Assembly: GCA_019359635.1 (NCBI GenBank)
Contig: JAHHGY010000034.1
Coordinates: 1 to 37,206, forward strand
DNA length: 37,206 nucleotides
Direction: 5' to 3'
Source of the DNA: Chroococcus sp. CMT-3BRIN-NPC107
Lineage (GTDB): Bacteria; Cyanobacteriota; Cyanobacteriia; Cyanobacteriales; Chroococcidiopsidaceae
Below, in pieces: positions 26,833-34,185 of this stretch. The notes beneath the pieces are model-generated. The model was not told the DNA's origin, searched no databases, and saw nothing but the letters and a program-made list of their open reading frames with translations. Made by a program: the position numbers and the translations under genes. The first letter of the stretch is position 1; every line of letters starts with the position of its first letter.

Positions 26833-28809
26833 CGCTAAAGTAGCCGGGTTCTATGGTAATTTGTCGGGTGCTAGGAGAGTATTTTAAAAGATATTCACGC
26901 GCGATCGCTTTATTATCCCGCAACTGCTGCAATTCTGTTTGTCCAATTTCTGTATCGGTAGATAGTAAAATTACTTGGTGGCTGGCGTTGGGAAAGTATC
27001 TTTCTATTAAGTTGTTGCGGTGAGATGAATCTAATCTACCTAATGGCGTGTCGATGGCTACAGGTAGGTTGCGTCCAGAGACACGGGCTAATCCCCACAA
27101 AAATGCGATCGCTAGCAACTGTTTTTCTCCCGCCGATAAGCGATGTTTGAGTACAGGTTTCCCTGAATAATCGTACAAAGATAGGGTAAAAGTAGTAGCG
27201 TCAATAGCAATTCTATGTACTAAATCTGATTTATGTAGCAGATACAGAAAACACTCAGTAACTACGGTTTCTAGTTGGTTTAGTTTGCGTAATGTGAGTT
27301 TTTCTCGAAATAGTTTGAGGGTATCTTGAACTTTTGCTGAAGCTTTAATAATATGTTCGTCATTTTTGCGGTCAATATTTTGTTCGCCAAACTGCGATAG
27401 TTCTTTGATAGTTTTGTCAACTAATCTACCTAATTCTTCACATTGCTTTCTATTTACTTCGTAATTAGATTTTGCTTGAACCAATTGAGATTGAGATTTT
27501 TTCACAGCCTCAGCTAGTTTTTCATAATTTTCTGGGGCGGCGGCGGCGGCTAATTGTTTTTCAATTGTAGTAATTTCTTCTTCTTTATTTTTTAAACTAA
27601 GTAACTGTTCTTTAGCTTTATCTATTTGGTTTGGTAAATAACGCTCAATAACATTAGTTAGTTGGCTAAATACTTCTAAATCGGCGGCTAAATAAGGTAC
27701 TGTTACTAAATTAATATTTTGCTCTAAAACTTTATTTTCTGTTTCGATAAAAAGTTTAATTTGCTCGATTTGTTCCGGTAGCAAACCTAGGTTATCAACA
27801 CAATTTAAAAACCGATTATCTCTTGCTTTTAAAACATCTTGAGCAAAGATTGCTCAAGATGTTTCGATTCCTTTTGTCCTTGAATTTGTGCTTGGGTTAA
27901 AAGCGGTGTAATTAAAGCTAAAGGTAGAATATCACTAGCTACTTCAACTATATCTTTACGTTGGTTGGCGATCGCATCGTTACCATAACTTAGCTGTGTT
28001 TCTAGCTGGCTGCGGTTTTTGGCAATTTTTCCACCTTCAGATAAGAATTTTTCTGAAGTTTCATCATGATGTTTTTGGGCTGTTTCTATCTCTTTTTGAG
28101 CTATTCCTAACTGCTCTTTTGCCGCTTCATACTTATCTTTTTGCAGATTTAGCTTTTGTTCAATTTTTTCTAGGCTTACCAAATCTTTAGTATCAGCCAA
28201 AGCTTTGCGTTTGCGATAAACTAAAATATCAATGTCGGTTGCTAAACGTTCGGCTAATTCTAATCCTAAAAGCGTTTTAATTGCATTAGTAACGTCAATT
28301 GTAAGGGTTTCTTGTTCAGCTAATTCTTTTACTTGTTCGCCATCAAAAAGAAACAAATTAGAAATGCCCAAAGGTAACAAATCTTCGATACGTTCGTCCC
28401 AAATTTGAGTTAGTGCTGCGTCCGATCTATTATCAACAGAAACCCCTAAAGTATCTTTGCCACTTTTTGAGTTTTTCGTCCAAACTCTTTCAATTTTAAA
28501 CTCTACTTGAACGTTGTTTAAAATATGTTCAAAAGTCAACTCAATCCGAGTTTGATCTCCGGGGGTTGTATGGCGATTGACAGATTGATTTCAAAATTCG
28601 CTATACCCTAAATTATTACGAGTAGAACATTGCGCCCGATGTCCGTAAAGTGCTAGACGAATAGCATCCATTAGCGTTGTTTTACCGCCGCCATTCATCC
28701 CCCCCAATAAAATAATTGGTGGAGAATCTCGGTCATCGGGACGCAAATTTAATACTTGTCTGCCACAATAAGGACCAAAGTTTTGTAGTATCAGTTCAAG
28801 AAATATCAT
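26789..28809 (-). pseudogene. dndD: dndD, broken by an in-frame TGA and a one-base frameshift
   Basis: DndD is an SMC/Rad50-like ATPase of the phosphorothioation complex. Three pieces of one gene are visible. Piece 1 (28591-28809) has the Walker A loop G-G-M-N-G-G-G-K-T-T. Piece 2 (27829-28593) continues in the same frame after the TGA at 28591-28593 and carries L-F-L-F-D-G-E-Q-V and coiled coil. Piece 3 (26789-27860), in another frame, has coiled coil, the signature H-R-L-S-A-G-E-K-Q-L-L and Walker B P-V-A-I-D-T-P-L-G-R-L-D. The span is 2021 bases, one short of 674 codons, so one deleted base plus one nonsense change explain all breaks. About 673 residues is normal for DndD. Confidence 0.88.
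27835..27861. repeat. Perfect 12-bp palindrome at the dndD frameshift
   Basis: CATCTTGAGCAA (27835-27846) and TTGCTCAAGATG (27850-27861) are perfect inverted copies with an AGA loop. The dndD frame changes within or directly beside this palindrome. Confidence 0.85.
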
Positions 28810-28990
28810 TTTTTGCCTGGAACTTTAAATCCGCCCAAGTTAGTTGTTTTACAGTTTCCACATTCTCATCACCCGCCGCAGTTTTTAAATCGCGCTTATA
28901 GTGGGCATTTGCGATCGCATCTGTTGGCGATCTCGAACTTGTTTCAAAGCACTTTTCTAATTTATTGTAGATACCCGAACGACTTGTCAT
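28796..28990 (-). pseudogene. dndC: Probable C-terminal remnant of dndC
   Basis: A 64-codon frame begins T-S-R-S-G-I-Y-N-K-L-E-K-C-F-E-T-S-S and ends Q-L-T-W-A-D-L-K-F. It overlaps the dndD start by 14 bases, the place and spacing expected for the end of dndC, and the R-x-G-I-Y-x-x-L-E-K pattern resembles DndC C-termini as I recall them. DndC is a ~500-residue PAPS-reductase-like sulfurtransferase. None of its catalytic region is present, because the glycosyltransferase gene ends only 94 bases upstream. An in-frame stop directly precedes the ATG. The identity as dndC is partly inferred from position. Confidence 0.5.
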
Positions 28991-29083
28991 TTAACAAATC
29001 TTTGTGTTAAATAGCCGCTAATCTCCCCATTTTCCTCAGTTTGACTGCGTTTTGAGGCTTCTTTACTCAAAAGTGCGATCGCA

Positions 29084-30037
29084 CTAAACTTTGGTTTGCT
29101 GACGCACAAAACCGCCAACTTCTGCTAAGGTGTACAAAGGTCTACCCTTAACTTCTTCATAAATTCGCCCGATATATTCGCCTAAAATCCCAATAGAAAC
29201 TAGCTGCACTGCACCAAGAAAAAATGTTGCCATCAAAACTATTGTGAACCCAGTTAACGGCGAATTGGGTACAAAAATCCGCCAATATAAAACTAATAAA
29301 GCCATTAAAATAGATGCGATCGCTGCCAACAATCCTACATAAGTAGATATACGCAAAGGAACGGTAGAAAAAGACACTAAGCCATTAATAGCTAAAGCCA
29401 AAGACTTACGGAAAGTATACTTAACTTCTCCCGCAAACCGAGCCTCGCGCTCGAATCGTATTGCAGTTTGACGAAAACCAACCCACGATCGCAAACCCCT
29501 AATATAACGATTACGTTCTGGCATCGCGTTTAGCACGTCTACAACCTTGCGATCCAACAAACAAAAATCCCCTGTATCTGTCGGGATTTCAACATCTGCA
29601 AGCTTTTTGAGCAATCGATAGAAAGTATAAGCCGTAAACCTTTTAAACCAGCTTTCTTGACGGCGTTGGGTACGTTGAGCGTAAACTACTTGATAACCTT
29701 GTCGCCACTTTTCTACCATATCGGGGATGAGTTCGGGCGGATCTTGTAAGTCTGCATCCAAAATAACGACAACTTGACCCCTAGCAAAGTTTAAACCCGC
29801 AGTTACGGCAATTTGGTGTCCAAAATTACGTGCAAAACTTAAATAACAAACGCGAGAATCTTTATTGTGTAAATCTCGTAGTAATTGAATTGAGCGATCG
29901 CGACTACCATCATTAATTAAAATTAATTCTACGTCCCCATCCATTCGATCCATAACCCCACTCATGCGGCGATACATCTCGGTAATCGTTTCTTCTTCGT
30001 TATAAATTGGGATGATAAAAGAATATTTAAGAGACAT
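29084..30037 (-). CDS. GtrB/DPM-like family 2 glycosyltransferase with two membrane segments
   Basis: A 317-residue polyprenyl-phosphate-sugar synthase type enzyme. The GT-A domain shows [18 protein letters not shown] and [12 protein letters not shown], followed by [10 protein letters not shown]. Two hydrophobic segments lie near residues 232-255 and 265-290. Relatives transfer glucose or mannose from a nucleotide sugar to a lipid carrier on the cytoplasmic face of the membrane. It is the last gene of a three-gene operon, 12 bases after the TVP38-type gene. Confidence 0.9.
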   Translation of the reverse strand: MSLKYSFIIPIYNEEETITEMYRRMSGVMDRMDGDVELILINDGSRDRSIQLLRDLHNKDSRVCYLSFARNFGHQIAVTAGLNFARGQVVVILDADLQDPPELIPDMVEKWRQGYQVVYAQRTQRRQESWFKRFTAYTFYRLLKKLADVEIPTDTGDFCLLDRKVVDVLNAMPERNRYIRGLRSWVGFRQTAIRFEREARFAGEVKYTFRKSLALAINGLVSFSTVPLRISTYVGLLAAIASILMALLVLYWRIFVPNSPLTGFTIVLMATFFLGAVQLVSIGILGEYIGRIYEEVKGRPLYTLAEVGGFVRQQTKV

Positions 30038-30049
30038 AAGCTAGCGTTC

Positions 30050-30730
30050 TTACCCATCTTTATTACTTGATTTTTGCAAGGCTTTAGCAGTTTTACTTAG
30101 CAAAATGCGACGGCGATACCATGTAGAACCTCCTATTAAAATACCTGTAAGTGCCAACGCTCCTACTAAAGGGAAAACATCTCCCGTATGTAACGCCTTT
30201 AAACCCGAACTACCCAAAAGTACAAACGGTAAAACACTAGGAACTGTACCAATAGTTGTTCCCAAAACATAATCTTTAAAGCTAATTGATGTTAACCCTG
30301 CCGCAAAATTAACCAACCCGTAGGGCATAATTGGTACTAACCGAATAGCAAACATATAAAATACCCCACCCTGGCGTACTTCTACATCCATAGCTTGCCA
30401 ACGTCCAGAAAGTTTTTTAGCTATAGTTTCTCTACCCACCGTGCGAGTAAAAGTAAAAGCCACAATCGCCGCGATAATTGCCGCCAAGCTAGTCCATAAA
30501 GTTCCCCATACTGCCCCAAAAACCGCTCCACCAGTGAGATTGAGAACTGTTGAAGGTAAAATTAATACAGTTGCTACCACGTACAGGGCAATATAAATAA
30601 TTGGCGACCAAATACCAACAGAATTTAACCAAGCTTCAATTTGGGCGCTTTCTATGCCCCCAAGCAAGTAAATTACTCCACCAGTAGCGACAATACAAAT
30701 AATTGTGAGTAATAAAATACCTATTTTCAT
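30050..30730 (-). CDS. TVP38/TMEM64 (VTT-domain) membrane protein
   Basis: A 226-residue membrane protein of the VTT (SNARE-associated/DedA-like) family. It has an N-terminal hydrophobic segment, T-V-L-I-L-P-S-T-V-L-N-L-T-G-G, and the core I-R-L-V-P-I-M-P-Y-G-L-V-N-F-A-A-G-L. VTT proteins are associated with lipid movement across membranes, so a role with the adjacent lipid-linked sugar synthase is a reasonable inference. Its ATG overlaps the stop of the upstream pentapeptide gene by four bases, indicating translational coupling. Confidence 0.88.
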   Translation of the reverse strand: MKIGILLLTIICIVATGGVIYLLGGIESAQIEAWLNSVGIWSPIIYIALYVVATVLILPSTVLNLTGGAVFGAVWGTLWTSLAAIIAAIVAFTFTRTVGRETIAKKLSGRWQAMDVEVRQGGVFYMFAIRLVPIMPYGLVNFAAGLTSISFKDYVLGTTIGTVPSVLPFVLLGSSGLKALHTGDVFPLVGALALTGILIGGSTWYRRRILLSKTAKALQKSSNKDG

Positions 30731-32061
30731 GTTTCTAACTTACTGGCAATACCTTCGCAGCCACCAGGAATTGTTGCTCTAGTTTGTTCGCCACCCCACG
30801 CACAGCAGTAGTAACGCACCGACTCAGACATCCTTTGTACGTCGATAAAATCGGCATTTTCAACTACCGCTCCGGTATGTTCTCCAGTTTCGTAATTAGG
30901 TGCAGATGTGCGACTGCGGGGACTAGCTACTTCCGCCTTACCGTAAAATAAGCGCGTCCCTTTAAAATCAGCGCCCACTAACTTAGCATCATACAAAATA
31001 GTCCGAGCAAGATTAGTTTTAACCAAATCGCATTTACTCAAGTCAGCGCGAACTAGGTTAGCGTCGCTAAGGTCTGTCCAACGCAAATCGGTATTAGAAA
31101 GATCCGCCCCCGCCAACATTACACCTAAGTCAATTACCCGCACTCCATACAGGCGATCTTCGGCGTAACCACCATTGCCATTTAGAATGGCTCTACCTAA
31201 ACGTAAATCGCGCTGCAACGGTGTAAGTAACTTAGAACGAGATAAAAACCGAATAATTTTAGCTTTCCCACTGCCATCAACACTACTAAATATAGCTGCG
31301 GTGCGTCCTTCGGCGATCGCTCTTTCTTGGGGCCAATCTTCCAATAACCCTTGTTCGTCTAATACTAAATCGGAAACACCTTGAAAATAAGCATCAATGG
31401 TTTGTTGCTGAGTAATTAAGTTTTGTTGAACAGTGAGCAGATTTTGCTGAATAGTTAAGTCTTTAGAAATAACGTACTGTCGCCAAGCTACATAAACGGC
31501 TATTACCGCAATTAAAATCTGCCCTAAAGCCCCAAACCATTCAGCTAGTGTCCCCGAAGCATCCCAGTTAATTTGTTCGCCCCAGGTGTAAACTTGGTTA
31601 CTGATACCTGTGAAGTTAAATAACCCCACAATAGCGGCAGCAGCGCCCAAAAAAGCCACAAAAAGTGATCGCTCTTGGGGAGATACCATTTCACTAATTA
31701 CCGCTTGCAACCAGGGTAAAATCACCGCTCCTGATAGCAACAAAGCTAAAAGCGTTCCCGCAATGCCAATAATAAAATTATTTAAAGTTACGCCAATAAT
31801 TACTAAAGCGATCGCAATTAAAGTAACAAAAATCGCTCGCGGGCTTCCCGTGCGAAACTTTGCCATGTCTTGGCTGGTAGAACGAGATTGAGATAAAGCC
31901 GCCAAGTTCTGCGGCGATTGCAAGGATGACAAAGCAGCTAAAGCTTGTTGCGTTGCCAAGTCTGCGGTACTAATACCCAAATCGTTACCATTGCGATCGT
32001 TGCTTGGCAGTTCTGAGTCAGGAGAGGAGTTAGGCTGAGAGGAATTTGAATCAATGGTCAT
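30727..32061 (-). CDS. Pentapeptide repeat-containing membrane protein
   Basis: A 444-residue protein. After a polar, Ser/Asn-rich N-terminus come four hydrophobic segments at roughly 75-100, 100-120, 135-155 and 175-195, then a short coiled stretch. About ten pentapeptide repeats follow at 315-370 (A-D-L-S-N-T-D-L-R-W-T-D-L-S-D-A-N-L), forming a right-handed beta-helix. The C-terminal ~60 residues include paired cysteines (Y-Y-C-C-A-W). It is first in the operon with the TVP38-type and GtrB-like genes. No specific function is known. Confidence 0.85.
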   Translation of the reverse strand: MTIDSNSSQPNSSPDSELPSNDRNGNDLGISTADLATQQALAALSSLQSPQNLAALSQSRSTSQDMAKFRTGSPRAIFVTLIAIALVIIGVTLNNFIIGIAGTLLALLLSGAVILPWLQAVISEMVSPQERSLFVAFLGAAAAIVGLFNFTGISNQVYTWGEQINWDASGTLAEWFGALGQILIAVIAVYVAWRQYVISKDLTIQQNLLTVQQNLITQQQTIDAYFQGVSDLVLDEQGLLEDWPQERAIAEGRTAAIFSSVDGSGKAKIIRFLSRSKLLTPLQRDLRLGRAILNGNGGYAEDRLYGVRVIDLGVMLAGADLSNTDLRWTDLSDANLVRADLSKCDLVKTNLARTILYDAKLVGADFKGTRLFYGKAEVASPRSRTSAPNYETGEHTGAVVENADFIDVQRMSESVRYYCCAWGGEQTRATIPGGCEGIASKLET

Positions 32062-32147
32062 GCTTCTATTTTGACAGTGGGCTGCTTCAAATAAAATAGT
32101 TTAAGCATTGACAATTTGTCAGGGGTCTTTAACTACTCCAATTTAAA

Positions 32148-33350
32148 ATGAAGGTACGGAAAATGTCAGAATTCTCTAAGCAGCTTACTAAAGACTTGGC
32201 ATGGTCTTTCTGGTTTACTTTGCCAATTTACCCTTTTAGCCAACGGCAAACAATCCGTACAGAAGTTGTCTCTGGTACTGTCTGGACTTTCGATCAACTT
32301 CAAGGCATTTTTTATGTGGTTGTACCTATTCGCATGAGCGTCATTAAGCTGAACGAAGGCGGTTTGCTCATCTATGCGCCCGTTGCCCCAACTCCCGAAT
32401 GTATCCGGCTTGTCAAAGAATTAGTAAAGGAACATGGCGAGGTTAAATATATTATCTTGCCTACTAGCTCTGGATTAGAGCATAAAGTATTTGTCGGTCC
32501 TTTTGCTAGATACTTTCGCCATGCTCAAATCTTTGTCGCGCCCAAGCAATGGAGTTTTCCGCTTAATCTGCCCCTCAGTTGGCTGGGTTTACCCTCTGAC
32601 AGAACTCAGGTACTTCCAGAAGATAGTAGCAAAACTCCCTTTGCTCAAGAGTTTGATTATGCTATCCTCGGTGCTTTTGAACTTGGACTAGGTAAGTTTG
32701 CCGAAGTTGCCTTTTTTCACAAACAATCGCGCACTTTATTACTTACAGATACGATAGTTTCCGTCCCCGCCGAACCCCCAGCAATTATCCAGTTAGATCC
32801 TTATCCTTTGCTGTTTCATGCCAAAGATAAAGCGACAGATGTAGTAGCAGATACCTATGCCAATCGTTGTAAAGGGTGGCAGCGTATTACATTGTTTGCC
32901 TTATATTTTGGTCCTAGCGCTCTTGAAGTGCCAAAGTTGCAAGAGCTATTGAGCAATGCTTTAAAAGCCAGCGATCGCACAAAAAAAGCTTATTTTGGGT
33001 TATTTCCTTTTCAATGGCAGCCTAACTGGCAGCGTTCTTTTGAGGTGCTGCGCGATCGCCAATTATTTGTTGCTCCCGTACTCCAAACTCTCATTCTCAA
33101 CCGCGCTCCTACAGAAACTATTGCCTGGGCAGATATTGTTGCCAGTTGGAATTTTGAACGGATTATTCCCTGTCATTTTGATGCCCCCATTGCTGCCCAA
33201 CCCCAACAATTTCGCCAAGCCTTCGCCTTTTTAGAACAACCTGTAATTACAACTAATTCTCTCCCGGAAATAGACCTTGAGTTGCTAAAAAACCTCGAGC
33301 TTGGTTTGCAAAAAACCCGAATCTTAAAGCCCGCCGCCAATAAGCAATAG
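32148..33350 (+). CDS. DUF4336 domain-containing protein
   Basis: A 400-residue protein matching the DUF4336 family found in cyanobacteria and plants, distantly related to metallo-beta-lactamase folds. Visible blocks are F-Y-V-V-V-P-I-R-M-S-V-I-K-L, G-L-L-I-Y-A-P-V-A-P-T-P-E-C, Y-I-I-L-P-T-S-S-G-L-E-H-K, and a late I-I-P-C-H-F-D-A-P-I. The H in L-E-H-K and the later H/D residues could be metal ligands, but the classical H-x-H-x-D-H motif is absent. Two starts are possible, ATG 32148 or ATG 32163 (M-S-E-F). It is divergent from the pentapeptide gene. Confidence 0.8.
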   Translation: MKVRKMSEFSKQLTKDLAWSFWFTLPIYPFSQRQTIRTEVVSGTVWTFDQLQGIFYVVVPIRMSVIKLNEGGLLIYAPVAPTPECIRLVKELVKEHGEVKYIILPTSSGLEHKVFVGPFARYFRHAQIFVAPKQWSFPLNLPLSWLGLPSDRTQVLPEDSSKTPFAQEFDYAILGAFELGLGKFAEVAFFHKQSRTLLLTDTIVSVPAEPPAIIQLDPYPLLFHAKDKATDVVADTYANRCKGWQRITLFALYFGPSALEVPKLQELLSNALKASDRTKKAYFGLFPFQWQPNWQRSFEVLRDRQLFVAPVLQTLILNRAPTETIAWADIVASWNFERIIPCHFDAPIAAQPQQFRQAFAFLEQPVITTNSLPEIDLELLKNLELGLQKTRILKPAANKQ

Positions 33351-33471
33351 AATTTTGATCGAAATTCAATAAACTGTCTTAATTAACAACCAATTGCGAA
33401 TAAATACTTATAAACTTGTATTTATTTGTATTAATAGCCTGACCTTTAGAGGTTGATATTTAATTGTATTT

Positions 33472-33675
33472 ATGATGTGCGAGTCTGTTTTATCAAAAGG
33501 GGGGCGGATTCTGCAAAGGTTGCTACCATTGCTATTTTTGAGTTCTTTAATCGCTACTTTACTAATTGGGAATATAGGATCTTTAGCGCAAACAACCCGC
33601 CCAGAAATTCGCGGTGTGTGGATGACGGTTAATGATAAAAACATTTTGCGCGTACGAAAGTTTGTGGAATCATAA
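33472..33675 (+). pseudogene. 5' remnant of a secreted glycoside hydrolase (GHL10/DUF4015-like)
   Basis: The 67-codon frame encodes a signal peptide (L-L-P-L-L-F-L-S-S-L-I-A-T-L-L-I) followed by R-P-E-I-R-G-V-W-M-T-V-N-D. That is the first beta-strand of bacterial GHL10-type secreted hydrolases, which usually run 400 or more residues. Homology stops after N-I-L near 33650 and a stop follows at 33673-33675. The rest of the domain is absent from the window, so this is a truncated gene. Confidence 0.65.
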
Positions 33676-33807
33676 GTCGGAAACCGTTGCTCAAAGGCAA
33701 TCAGGATTCCAATCTTTGTTTCCCTCTCTAGCATTGCGGGCGACTAGGTAAGATGGCTTGTGGTATAAATATTTTGTTCGCAGACACGAGGCGCGATCGC
33801 ACCCCAA

Positions 33808-34000
33808 CTAAGTTGTGAAATTACTGCAATTTTGTTTGGTAATTAGTTCGCTAGCGATCGCAACTACAGTTTCTGGATCGACGGGTTTGGAAATATGGCG
33901 TTGAAATCCTGCGGAAATTGCATTATGGCGATTGAGTTCTCCAGCGTAGGCAGTTACGCCTATAGCGGGGATTTGTCCGCCTTTGGGTAAGATACGAATT
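33808..34000 (-). pseudogene. C-terminal half of the kinase's receiver domain, cut off by the MITE
   Basis: The frame encodes I-L-P-K-G-G-Q-I-P-A-I-G-V-T-A-Y-A-G-E, with the switch Thr, and G-F-Q-R-H-I-S-K-P-V, with the conserved Lys of response-regulator receivers. These are strands beta-4/5 and helix alpha-5 of the receiver domain that begins in the upstream kinase gene. Removing the 185-bp element plus one target-duplication copy joins M-R-Q-I-R to I-L-P-K-G-G in frame. It has no ribosome site of its own that I can see. Confidence 0.85.
33993..34000. repeat. Left target-site duplication of the MITE
   Basis: TACGAATT lies directly outside the left terminal repeat and is identical to 34186-34193. 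An 8-bp duplication is the mark of the insertion event. Confidence 0.95.
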
Positions 34001-34185
34001 GGGAGCATCTCACCTTTGCAATAAGTATTTGTACTTATTGCAATAAATCTTACATATCAGGGCTTTTAGCAAAAACAGGGTTTTCAAATTGGGATTCCGA
34101 AGCCAGATTTGTTTCTGACTGATACCTGAAAAAGCTTGATTTTGCGTTTGAGTATTTGTACTCATTACAAAAGTGAGATGCTCCC
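34001..34185. mobile_element. 185-bp miniature inverted-repeat element (MITE) inserted in a receiver domain
   Basis: The ends are exact inverted copies over 13 bases, GGGAGCATCTCAC on the left and GTGAGATGCTCCC on the right. Including three mismatches the similarity continues to 27 bases. Just inside each end lies a hairpin with a TTTG loop on the plus strand: a perfect 12-bp stem at 34016-34043 and a 5-bp stem at 34150-34163. An 8-bp duplication, TACGAATT, flanks the element. No transposase is encoded, so it must depend on one elsewhere. The GG ends and 8-bp duplication fit several IS families (ISL3, IS256 and IS1 types), and I cannot choose between them. Confidence 0.93.

Noticed and set aside
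27829..28809. dndD pieces as separate small genes or as programmed readthrough/frameshifting
   Set aside because: The pieces join into one DndD with normal length and motif order. No recoding of DndD is known to me, and the two lesions are different kinds of mutation.
26449..28990. The Dnd region as a new active defence system
   Set aside because: The genes are recognisable Dnd members, two are broken, and no restriction partner (DptFGH/Pbe type) lies in the window.
33408..33734. 108-residue frame on the minus strand opposite the hydrolase remnant
   Set aside because: It is antisense to a recognisable signal peptide and hydrolase start, and resembles no family.
34001..34185. The inverted repeats in the kinase as an invertible phase-variation switch
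   Set aside because: The 8-bp direct duplication outside the repeats shows an insertion. No invertase gene or alternative receiver end is present.
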